A stretch of 16,024 nt of DNA, from positions 1 to 16,024 of the forward strand of contig SSNU01003063.1 in assembly GCA_012064415.1 (NCBI GenBank). Direction: 5' to 3'. Position numbers and translations under genes: made by a program. Each line of letters begins with the position of its first letter. Positions within the stretch are counted from its first letter, which is position 1. Below, one piece after another: positions 1 to 10,725 of this stretch. The DNA is from Gyrodactylus bullatarudis. Its lineage: Eukaryota > Platyhelminthes > Monogenea > Gyrodactylidea > Gyrodactylidae. The notes beneath the pieces are model-generated. The model was not told the origin of the DNA. It saw only the letters and a list, made by a program, of their open reading frames with translations, and did no database searches.

Positions 1-720
1 TGTAAGAATTGATTGTTTCAGACATTTTATTTAATTCTAACCAACCTAGGAAGATGTCTGCTAAAAGAGGACTAAGAGGTGAACCCATAGCTATTCCATC
101 TTTCTGGATGAATACTTTGTTTTGAAATGATAACGGAACGCTTGTACAACAGATCCTAACGAGATCAGTGATCTCATTACTTTGCATTTCAAAACCTTCG
201 TGTTCATCAATGAAAGATTTAATAACAGATAATGTCTCCTCAATAGGTATACTAGGAAATAAATTTATATATTACAAAATAGCGAAAGGACTATTTGATA
301 AGAAAATAATTTCTGATCAAACTAGAGGTTTTATAGCTAAAAAAGCATACTAGGATGTCTAGGTTGTATTACGCTCCATAGATTCTATTACCTTGTAATA
401 TGACGATCTATCCTGACCCGTATTAATAAATTTACTTTCGTCAGAAAGGAAATCTAACCCTGCCTTATAATAATCTTCCTTATACATTTAAACTATCCCT
501 TTACCTTTGTCAGGTTTAGTGAGAAAAACGTTTTCATTAGATTTAAGTTCTTTTAAAGCGTCGAAATGTTTTTTAGTAAGTATATTATATATTTCTTAAT
601 TTGCTCACCAAAAAATGTAAACCAAACATAAAAATAAAAAGCCATTCCTTCTTATCCATGATAAAACCATTGTCTCTTCAAATCTCTCAGATAACCCATT
701 GAAGCATGTTAACGTCTATA
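1..720 (-). pseudogene. Penelope-like element reverse transcriptase relic, partial, internally deleted
   Basis: Minus-strand translation shows conserved blocks of a Penelope-like retroelement reverse transcriptase. From high to low coordinates these are a KPDKGKGIV block near 495-520, a VIESMER block near 375-395, LFPSIPIEETL near 235-265, and QKDGIAMGSPLSPLLADIF near 52-110. The last is the Q..G..MGSPLSP.LA signature of this RT family. Several in-frame stops interrupt it: after KGIV, after ERNTT, and just before LFPSIP. The YGLPK.HK region normally found between VIESMER and LFPSIP is missing, which indicates an internal deletion. The YxDD box and the GIY-YIG endonuclease would lie beyond base 1, outside the window. 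The N-terminal part above about 620 is weak. The element is inactive as seen here. Family assignment comes from remembered motifs. Confidence 0.8.
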
Positions 721-2722
721 GGATCGAAGAAAGTTTTTGATTCAACTCGAATATTATTGGATAATTATTCTTAAACCAATCAGAATAAATCATTGATTTT
801 CATTGGTCATAGGTTTTCATCTTGTGAATGGGTAGTACTCCAATTAAGAACTCCAATATATAAAATTTAGTTTTTGATAGAATTTCTTTATTTGAAATCA
901 TTTGCGGAAAGACAAATCATGATGATTTTTGAGTTGAGATTTTGTTACATACTGCAACGGATTTTTCAAAAAGACAAGTGGAAATAGACCAGTATTATAT
1001 ATGAACAATAAGAATATATGGTTAAATTATATTATATATATGCGATTGTTACATGGCTAATGGGTACCCATTGGATACATTGTGTTCGGAATTCTAGTTG
1101 CAACGAGACAAGAATATAGTTTCATCGAATATTCCATAGTTCATGCAAATAAATAAACTATTACTGAAGAAGTAACATTTTAAAATGGGAAATTTAGTTA
1201 ATTGCTATTTTGTGCTATTTTTGAAATTCAATTTTGCTAAAAATTGCTATTTTTCAGGATAAAAGTGCTATTTTCTACCCGCCTTATAAATTACCACTTT
1301 ATCTGAGATCAGTTCAAATTTATGATTCTTTCAAAAACTTGTTATTTGTCCTGATTTGTTATTGATCCTGGAAAAAACGCTCAATACGTTCTAGTAGTCG
1401 TCAGATTCGGGAGCACATAAGGAATTTAAAAAATTCAATTTTACAGAATCTAGGCTAATTTTTGAGTTTCAAAAATGCGCTAAATCGGTTTCGAAGATCT
1501 GAAGCGATTCAATACTGATATCATGGATATCTGAGAAAAATTTTTTTTAATGAACCTTTTAGTTATTTTGAAAAATATTTTCAGAAGAAATCTAATAAGA
1601 GCTTGCTTGTGAATATATTGACAATTTGGAACATCTTTTTGAGTGAGAAATTACAAACTTGTAAAATTAATAAATTCTTTTGATCAAATTGTATCTTTTT
1701 ATAATCATCTATCCAGGTCATTTATATCCTGAATTCAATTATCATAAATTATCATGTTGAGTAATTTTGCGGATAATTATAATTTTTGGATTTAATTATT
1801 TGATTAAATTTTCTTTGATTGTTATGAATCTTATCGCTAGTAAAAAATAATAATTTGCATAACATGCTTATATGAGGCGATGGGAAAAAATATAAAAAAT
1901 GAGTGAATTACCTGATAAAATTTCAACTGATTTTCTAAATTTAAAGCAAAATGCAGTATACCTTTGTGTGTTTATAAACTGGAAAATACAAATCTCGATG
2001 AATTTAGGAAATAAGGATTTTTAGCAAAGATCACAATTTTTCATCATGGTCTGAAGAAATTTTTTTTAAGTCCGAATCAAGAGCCATGCTGATTTTATCT
2101 CTATATACTGAAGAGATCTTGGGCCTTTTCCTATCATAGTTATCAGAGTTTTTTTAATTCGTGATTGCTGACTCATCCCAGTATCGTTTGGTATTTGAAT
2201 TTCTTGATAATTCAAAAAATTTTACTGCTTGAAAGTTTTTGATAATTCACCAAAAATGTATGGGCTATCCGGCGTCAACTCAAAATTTGTCAAAATTATA
2301 TTTTTTCCAAAATCCTAAATCGCTGAAAATGTGTAATCAAATTAGAATCTTCATCAAAAACTTTGATTAATTTCAATATGTATTTTAAAAAATTATTGAA
2401 TATTCTCTATATTTCAAGAAGTTTATACTCTATACAAGTATTTTCAACTTTATATCAACAAAATATTTTTATGATACACTAGGGTTCATACTAGGTTTGT
2501 TTGTGTTATTTCTGCTTCAATAGTTTCGAGATATCCCTAAAATTACATTCAATTATCAAAATCTTGGAACTTTATTTTGAGGAATTTGTAAATTATCGAT
2601 AAGTTTATTTATTTTTACATAAAAGGGTAATATAGCTCTTCGATTTAAGTAATGGACCTTTACTTTCTCAAAAACAAATGCAATTGTTCTTTTGAAGTAC
2701 TTGGAGTCTGGAAAGAACATTT
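720..2722. other. AT-rich stretch without a recognisable gene
   Basis: No convincing coding region was found on either strand, and stops are dense in all frames. Small features noted are a 14-bp perfect palindrome AATGGGTACCCATT at 1059-1072 and four copies of TGCTATTTT near 1203, 1213, 1245 and 1266. Weak Penelope-like N-terminal similarity may reach to about 900 on the minus strand. The rest looks like neutral intergenic DNA or unrecognisable old repeats. Confidence 0.5.
1203..1274 (+). repeat. Clustered TGCTATTTT repeats (four copies)
   Basis: The 9-mer TGCTATTTT occurs four times within about 75 bases (near 1203, 1213, 1245, 1266) with irregular spacing. In A/T-rich DNA this could arise by chance or slippage. 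It may also be the subterminal part of a decayed DNA transposon. No terminal inverted repeat was found beside it. Confidence 0.35.
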
Positions 2723-2951
2723 TTAACCCTTTCGGTGCCGATGGACAAATATATATATATGTCCATTATCCAACTTTTTGAACCTTCATAACTCTACCAG
2801 TTTGATAGGTTTCTGGATCAATTAAAGTTTAAACTGAAGCTCACAATGAACTTGCATTAGTAATATTTTTGGCCAAATAACTTGGTATCTTTATAGCTAA
2901 ATCTTGGTTTTTATAAAAATTGTGAAATAGTCTCGGCACCGAAAGGGTTAA
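2723..2951. mobile_element. piggyBac-type MITE with TTAA target duplication
   Basis: The element starts TTAA-CCCTTTCGGTGCCGA (2723-2741) and ends with the exact reverse complement, TCGGCACCGAAAGGG-TTAA (2933-2951). This gives perfect 15-bp terminal inverted repeats flanked by TTAA on both sides, 229 bp including both TTAAs. TTAA target duplication with termini beginning CCC is diagnostic of the piggyBac superfamily. There is no ORF inside, so it is a non-autonomous miniature element. Just inside the left end, ATGGACA...TGTCCAT (2741-2766) forms a hairpin around an AT repeat. Perfect ends suggest a fairly recent insertion. The parent transposase is not in the window. Confidence 0.88.
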
Positions 2952-3165
2952 GATAAATAATATCTCAATATATGTCGTCTTTACGTGTACGAAAAGTAAA
3001 ATTTCTTGGTGACATTTCTAATTTTCTTTTGGTTTTCTACATCTTTATTTATTAATAATTATTATTATAATTAGGAATAACTAAAAAAGTAAAAGCTTTT
3101 AGATGAAATTTTCAAAAAGTAAAAGATATATCATCGATAACTAGAAGGTCTATCCTTTGAATTTA
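2952..3165. other. Short AT-rich spacer, no gene seen
   Basis: The sequence between the MITE and the coding-like fragment is strongly A/T-rich with dense stops. No feature can be supported here. Confidence 0.4.
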
Positions 3166-3391
3166 CAAAAAATGACACAATTTAAATATTGCAGAACCAA
3201 TGAATGCTCCATCTTTTAATCTAAGAACTTGGCAACCTTTACTTTAATCTACGAAAGAAACTCTCAGAGCATTTGAAAATAATCTAAGTTGAAATCTGTA
3301 GTAGACATGTACACGGGGCTCGTCCTCTTCTGGACTCGTCAGTATGCCATCATTACCAAATACAGTAAGTCGAATCTTTGGGATATATAAC
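3166..3391 (-). other. Unidentified coding-like fragment, possible exon or pseudogene
   Basis: On the minus strand, after a plausible splice acceptor (TTTTTAG ending at 3392), a frame runs open for about 48 codons with non-AT-driven composition. It includes IPKIRLTVFGNDGILTSPEE followed by PRVHVYYRFQLRLFSNALRV. One TAA (3244-3246) follows and the same frame then continues for 26 codons (CQVLRLKDGAFIGSAIF). The part near 3300-3350 is much GC-richer than its surroundings. No family was recognised and no flanking exons could be joined. On the plus strand the same DNA has ATG at 3307 and 19 codons ending at a GTAAGT donor near 3365, so the coding strand is not certain. It may be a pseudogene or an isolated exon. 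Confidence 0.3.
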
Positions 3392-5558
3392 CTAAAAAGC
3401 AACTAGATTCTAGGGCCTAGAACGGAATAATAATATACCTAGTTAATGAAGATGGGAATTTATGATTTTTACGAAATTCTCAAATTTTTCATCAATATTT
3501 CGAATTTGATCAATATTTTTTGGAATCTAGATCTAGACCCACTTTCACGATTTAAAGGAAAAAAATTTAAGGAATCATCAAAATTTCAGCGATTTTCAAG
3601 TAGGGAAAATGATCAATAAATCAAAACTTGATTTTCACACGATGATGGGGTGATTCTCAAAATCTGATTCAGCATATTTGATTTCTTTGTCTAATCGTGA
3701 TCCTAAAAATCAACTTTTGATCACTCTCTCACTTTGAAATCACCAAAACTTTATATAATTGTCCCTTATAATTATGGTTTCCTGTAGAAGATAGAAAAAA
3801 ATTACTTTGCTTAAAAAAGGAATCACTGACTGAAAATAATAATTTATATCTGACAGATTGACTGGGAAAAATCACAATATTTTCTCTTGTCATTACATAA
3901 TTGATATGTATTCAAAATGCTCTAAACAATACATCAGAGATATTGTTTCGAGTTTCTACATCTCATCAAAATGATTAAGAATTCACATCAGCACTCAAAT
4001 TAAAATTATATATCAGAGCAAAAGTACTAGAATTTCCAGTATCATAACAGTAAAATGTTGAGCACAGATGATTTCTTTCACTGTAATAATGAGAATATTT
4101 TCGAATATTTTCAATTTTGAACTAAAGCTATGATAGCCATGAAAATTCTAATAACTATCTTTATAGATTTTGTAAATACTTTGTATTAAACTTATGCAAG
4201 CGTATCAACTCTCACTGTTCAATGTGGGAATGATGTAGGATTAAAACAATATAAATAAAGAAAGACAAACCTATTATAATCACTATGAAATATTCATATA
4301 TATTTTTTATTTAAAGAGCAGTCTATTGTGTTTATAGTGAATATAATATAAATCTTGGATACTTGAGCAGGAAATTTTCTTGCATATATATAATATTTAT
4401 CTAAATTGGTTGGGAAATCATTCATAAAATCTTGTAAATGATTATATAATTAAATGAAGAGTTACTTTATTATTACATGAATAATTTAAGAGATGGTTGA
4501 AGTAACAAAAAACCTTAATGTATTAAAAATAGTACACAATGTCTATTAAGGGTAGATTTTTCAATTTTTATTGTTCAATTTTATTTTCTCTGGGTGAAAA
4601 TGTGGTTGTGAATGAATTTTGGTTCGAATTATATAAATTTTTCTCCTAATTTATTTTCTATCAAGGTGGCAGTGATAGTGTTGCATATTTAGTCAAAAAT
4701 TTCTCAAAATTGATATTATTACTTTCAAGATTTCATTGAAGATTTCAATGCTTCTTATAGAAATAGTTAATCCATAAGATTCATTTACTCTATTTTCAAA
4801 AAGTTTAGGAAAAAAATTCAGCAAATTTTTCTACGCGTTAATTTTAACACAAAATCATTTTTTCTATTTCAACCAGTTCATAAATAGGTTTTGGACCATA
4901 TGTTTTTATATATCATTCAAATTCTCCTGAAGAGCCCATTTAAGCTAGAAATCGAAAATTTGCAAAATGTGTGTACAGTATAATAAAGTTTTAAAAATCC
5001 TTGTTACTAGGTTTCAGGATTATCTGATGGACCATAATAATCTCAAGAATCTTCAGTCACGGAAATACTAGGGTCTGTTCTAGAGAAACTTTTGAAAGAA
5101 AATTATTTTATCAAAAAACTTTTACTATATCGACAGTTTGAGAAATTCCGCATCCTATTCCGACACCTGTAACATGTTATCCGATAGAAAAGTTGAATTT
5201 TTTAAATTTTTTTTCCAAAATTCGTTCTTTCTTGAATTACTCGTAAATGAGTCGTTACATTTTTTATCATTTTGGATTTGAGATCAGAATTATTTTCTAT
5301 CATTTTTGAAATTTTCAGGTTGGTTGAAAATTTTTTATGCTGTGTTTTGAAAGATGGAATTTTAGAAACTTTCAGTAAGAAAAATAAATTCTTTGAAAAG
5401 TTCTGCATGAATTTCTACCGTTACTTCCTATTTAATCTATGAAAAAATTACTTAATACTTTTGAAAAAACCTAAATACTATAAGGTTGCTTTCTTTTGGT
5501 GAATCAATTTCAAATAAACTTCGAATAAAATAGACAACAGGAAGATTAAAACCAACTT
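3392..5558. other. AT-rich stretch without a recognisable gene
   Basis: About 2.2 kb with no supportable gene. A 68-codon minus-strand frame at 5202-5408 is low-complexity (K, N, S, F) and resembles no known protein, so I treat it as chance. No terminal inverted repeats, tandem arrays or RNA genes were recognised. Confidence 0.45.
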
Positions 5559-6050
5559 ATGATTGACTTTTTTCACAATTTTAATAATAAATTTTATTTT
5601 GCTATAGACTTTTCTTCCGAAGACTATCAAAGAGAGATTCTAAAACTCAATCAAGAAAATAAACAGATGGAGAATCAAATAGATTTCTTGATCGATAAGA
5701 TTAATTCTATGGAAAATAAGTACAACAACAGTAAAAATGAAATATTCCTACGACGTTATGCAATCTTGAAGGAGTCTATAAAAGGGGTAATTTCATCTCA
5801 AGCTCAGATCAAAGATCAATAAAACGAGGAGAACTGTCAGACATGATTGGAATATCAGATTCTGTTATCTTTTTATTCCTACACAATGTATTTGTAGTTG
5901 CTGAAATACTCAACAGAAACAATGTGGAGGAGCTTATTCAGTACAGAAAAGCGTGAATCCAATAACAGAATGAATAAATTATTATCATATAATTTCAGTA
6001 GATTAGAGATCATCAAGTTGTTGATAACATCAACTAATATTCTTAAATAA
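5559..6050 (+). CDS. Predicted small coiled-coil protein, three exons, unknown function
   Basis: Proposed exons are 5559-5773, 5803-5863 and 5898-6050, separated by 29- and 34-nt introns (GTCT...AAG and GTTA...TAG). The joined frame gives 142 residues. Read without splicing, the first exon simply ends after 87 residues at a stop at 5820-5822. With splicing, the frame continues to a stop at 6048-6050, followed at once by an AATAAA signal (6058-6063), which supports the longer model. Residues about 20-60 (EILKLNQENKQMENQIDFL...) form a heptad-like coiled coil. The C-terminal half is basic and has no recognised domain. The intron sizes match those of the motif-anchored genes at 9.3-12.4 kb. An acceptor-like TATAG at 5605 means an upstream exon could replace the chosen start. 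Function is unknown; the second donor and acceptor are better than the first. Confidence 0.5.
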
Positions 6051-6399
6051 TAAGAGTAATAAAAACGTCTAAAATATTATCGCTTTATACCAATTTGTTC
6101 TACTTTCTAGATGAATGTATATCAACCAAAAAAGATGTAAATTAATAAAAAAGAAGATATTGTATATTCGAATTTGAATTAGATTTGTATTTAAAAATTG
6201 TAATTATTTATTTATTATAAATAATATATATTGTACCGGTTATAAAAGTTATATTATAATGTACAGATAAATTATTTTCAAATCATAAAATAATAAAAAT
6301 CAACAAGCTTACCAAATTGAAATTTTTAGTCTATTCTATTTTTCATTTTGTTTTATGTTAGATAATTTTCTTCAGTTGAAGAATCAAGCATAGTGTGGA
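6051..6399. other. AT-rich intergenic spacer
   Basis: The sequence is extremely A/T-rich. It holds the AATAAA at 6058-6063, the likely poly(A) signal of the gene ending at 6050. Nothing else is seen. Confidence 0.45.
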
Positions 6400-6911
6400 A
6401 ATTTATTCTAATCAACAAGAGGATACTTATCGCTTTTCATACTACAAAAGGCTATATAATAGTCAAACAATGTTTTAAACTGTCTTCAGCCACAAAAATT
6501 TGATCGGTATCGTGCTAATTGTTTTAGAATAATGACTCATTATTATTATTTCAGGTATAACATATTCAGGTTTTGAGGGAACGATTTTCATAAAAAGAGA
6601 GAAGATAGTGTCATATTTTTATTTGTTTCCCAACTTTCTTCTGAAATTAGCTCAAGTTCAAGTTCGAATAGGAGGGAATGGTCATATGGTTGAAATTGAT
6701 GAAAAAAAAATTTCGAAAAAGAAATATAATTATATATTATTATAATAGAGATGTATGCTGCGAAGATGAATGTATTGTTGGCGCCTTCGACAGAAGTACT
6801 GGAAAAATTTGCCTGGTAATTGTTACCAGTAGAAATCAAGAAGTTCTTGTCAAGTTTATTGTACCCGTATCAACACTAATCAGAAATTTTCTAGACATTT
6901 TATCATATTAA
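6400..6911 (+). pseudogene. Merlin / IS1595-type (ISXO2-like) transposase relic
   Basis: In the frame beginning at 6668 the DNA encodes IGGNGHMVEIDEKKISKKKY, the typical first-aspartate block of the ISXO2/IS1595 DDE domain used by Merlin transposons (family pattern GG.G..VEIDE..F.KRKYN.G). Two stops follow at about 6745. A shifted frame then gives CIVGAFDRSTGKICLVIV and LVKFIVPVSTLI, matching the family pattern WVFGG..R.TG.C.LV.V and the stretch before the second aspartate. The second aspartate and everything after it are lost. About 6400-6475 reads QQEDTYRFSYYKRLYNSQ, resembling the transposase N-terminal zinc-binding part with cysteines changed to tyrosine; this part is weak. Frameshift, stops and truncation make it a dead copy. 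Assignment is from remembered motifs. Confidence 0.72.
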
Positions 6912-7019
6912 TTCTAGCATATTTTAAAGAAAATTGGGCTTTCTAAAATAAATCATTTAAGAGCTTGTTCTCAATTTTTATCTTGATTTAATCCTATCAC
7001 ATGAACACTATGCATTAAA

Positions 7020-7562
7020 TAGACCTTAACCGAACCATAGACGTATAAGGTGAATATAGGCAGTTTTATACTAAATAATAGGCTCGAATAGACCAAGATC
7101 CCCCACTTTTAAGAACTCAAATGAATCTGATTGGCTACACGCAATAGAAGCCCAATTTTTTGCTGAACCTGAAACGAACTGCTACCAAAATTTGGATTGA
7201 ATGTGCTCAATCTCTAAGGATTTTTCAATACTCAGTGATGGGACTAAAGGTGAAACATAGTCAAGATAACTAAGAACTAGTGCTTTGTAAACTTTTAGTC
7301 TTAAGTTAAGAGATTTAAAGAATTTTAAAATTGAGTAAATTCGCGAGTTTATTTGAGTCAGATTTGAAGGGGAATTAATTTCAAGTCCATTAGATATATA
7401 CTGAAACCAAGGTCCGAGCTTAACGAGACAATTAGTTTTAAATATTTCTCTTGATAAATATCTATTTATAAAATTACCCAGTATATTTACATGGCCTATT
7501 AGATGGGTCTTTCGGACGTGTATGTTAGTATAGATGAATATTAAATAATAAAAATATAAATC
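7020..7562 (-). pseudogene. LINE-like (non-LTR) reverse transcriptase C-terminal relic
   Basis: A minus-strand frame is open without a stop from 7562 down to 7185 (126 codons), but has no useful ATG. It contains LRLKVYKALVLSYLDYVSPL followed by LEIEHIQSKFW, matching the thumb region of non-LTR reverse transcriptases (family pattern LYKALVRP.LEYAS.VW followed by LE..Q..F). After a TAG at 7182-7184 the same frame continues to about 7030 with DLGLFEPII and further stops, as expected for the region after the RT. The upstream half (GHVNILGNFINRYLSREIF) does not resemble the usual palm region, so the fragment may be rearranged or from a divergent clade. No polymerase YxDD is seen. The clade cannot be named. 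Confidence 0.5.
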
Positions 7563-7911
7563 TTAAACATTTACTTGTTAGTAGTGGTGTATAATACAAT
7601 ATTTTATTAATTGATCAGAAAAATTTTAACTAAAAGATAACTTCTGGAACCGGCTGTGACCACAAATGTAGCTATGTTTTGAATAGTTAAGATTTTTCAT
7701 TATTCTGAGAGTTCTTTATTAATATTCTGGTCAAAATGGCAGGATTACTGAGTAATCATGACCCAATCGGAAAGGAAATTGATTTAATACTAGGCTTGTT
7801 TATATCGAAAAAATAGTCTCGATTTTCTTCCATCTCATCAAAAAGAATTTCAAGACAAGAAAATTGATGATATCAGAAAATTTATTTATAAATTAATTCA
7901 AATAGAAGGTT
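7563..7911. other. Spacer with RBBP4/7 poly(A) signal
   Basis: No gene is supported. A TTTATT at 7881-7886 (AATAAA on the minus strand) lies 26 bases past the RBBP4/7 stop codon and is its likely poly(A) signal. A 26-codon plus-strand ORF at about 7737-7817 (MAGLLSNHDPIGKEIDLI...) looks coding-like but is too short to call. Confidence 0.5.
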
Positions 7912-9340
<1,429 letters not shown>

Positions 9341-10709
9341 ATGTTTCAAAAGAATTATGCCTTCAAGAATTTTACATTGAACAATCCATTTTGCTTCAAG
9401 AATTCTAGCAGAAGTTTCACGACTGTTGTTGATAAATTGAAAAAGATCAACAACCTGAACCTGATTGAGTGTCAGACTACATTCCGTACTGAATTTAAAC
9501 AGTTTCTAAATCAATGTTGTAAATCCGACTTGGAAATTTTAAGCAAAGAAATCATTGGTATTCTTGATCACAAAGTTAAATGGAAATACGTGAATTTAAT
9601 AAATGATATTTCCCCAAAGAGCTCTAATTTGGAATTTATACCTGCTTCTATTTATCATAAAAGAGGCAATTTCAATGATTTGAAAGATTTTTATAGATCA
9701 ACTAGAGTATTATATAATTCTGAACAATACACCAAACTCCTTGAATGGGCTAGCCAAAACGTAAATTTGAAAAATGATGCCAAATTTATTGACGAATTCC
9801 TGACATTTGCCTCTGCATTGCAAGAAGATTTGGACTTCAAAGCAATGAAAATACTTATCAAAATGATAAAAGAAACCAGTTGTTTAGAAGTTTACAAGTT
9901 TATTCCCCATAATAATTCATGCACTTATTGTTCATCGAAAATGCTATTAAAATCACTAAAAGGATCTGAGATTAATCAACTTAGAGATTATTTCACTGAT
10001 TATGTTTCGCAAAAATCAGATCTTGATCATGAACCAAAAGCAGATCTAGAATTACTATATGAATATGCGTCAAGAAATCCTGAAATTGATATGGTAATCG
10101 ATTTTTCCAACATTTACATAAACAAGATCATCAACGAAATTAACTACAAAAGTGTAAGTCAGTTTTATAATCTCTAGATTTTTAAATTTCTCAAAGCAAG
10201 AAATATCAAGAAAATTTGCCTACTGACTAGTGATAGATCTAGAATTTATGAAAAATTTAAATGCAAAATTCCATCTATTCAGAAAGAGTTTGATGTCAGA
10301 ATTTCTCATCTTAAGCTTGGAAAGTAGTACGTTTTCATAAATTATAAATTTTAGCTCTAAGGATGACATATTTATAATACTATTGGCAATGTTGACAAAG
10401 AACAGATGCTATGTGTTCAGTAACGATGAATTTCGAAATCACCTGAGTATACTACCTGAAAAATTAAGATTAGTTTTCAAGAACTGGCAAAAAATGCATC
10501 ACGTTAGTGCATTCAACTCTTTTAATATGAATGTTTGTCATTTTTACTAATTAAAGTTCTAGTTTCCTAAACAATACTCTGAAATTATCCAAAGAACTGC
10601 TTCTGGATGGCATATTCCGTACAAGAAAAATGAAGCGCTTGTAAATAAAACCATGTCCAAGAGTTTTGGATTCAATAGTAATTGGATATGCTTGAAAAAT
10701 AAAATTTAG
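9341..10709 (+). CDS. PRORP: PRORP-A: mitochondrial protein-only RNase P (MRPP3-like)
   Basis: Metallonuclease that cuts 5' leaders from tRNA precursors, probably in mitochondria. Exons are 9341-10153, 10178-10323, 10355-10532 and 10563-10709, with introns of 24, 31 and 30 nt; the product is 427 residues. The N-terminus (MFQKNYAFKNF... with RSFTT near 24-28) is basic and free of early acids, like a mitochondrial presequence. A helical PPR-like region precedes the zinc-site CTYC (C194, C197). The NYN nuclease domain has D254 (MVIDFSN), D323/D324 (SKDD) and D344 (SNDEF), the four catalytic aspartates. The zinc site is completed by H396 (GWHIPY) and C422 (NWICL). Without splicing the frame stops at 10177 and loses three aspartates. 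In intron 3, a 60-nt alternative beginning at 10503 is possible but skips conserved sequence. PRORP-B is its inverted paralogue. Confidence 0.9.
10154..10177 (+). other. 24-nt intron in PRORP-A
   Basis: The intron runs from GTAAGT to CTCTAG and carries an in-frame TAG at its end. Removing it joins D254 to the next strand (KKICLLTSD) with the spacing expected for the NYN fold, 25-26 residues as in human PRORP recalled from memory. The phase is 0. Confidence 0.82.
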
Positions 10710-10725
10710 TTTATGATTTAAATAT

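Noticed and set aside
168..353. 61-codon plus-strand ORF
   Set aside because: It is the antisense shadow of the Penelope-like RT relic, whose conserved motifs are on the minus strand.
5202..5408. 68-codon minus-strand ORF
   Set aside because: Low-complexity K/N/S/F composition, no domain, no supporting signals; likely chance.
6588..6839. 83-codon minus-strand ORF
   Set aside because: Antisense to the recognised Merlin transposase motifs.
7737..7817. 26-codon plus-strand ORF
   Set aside because: Too short, no family, no flanking exon that I could connect.
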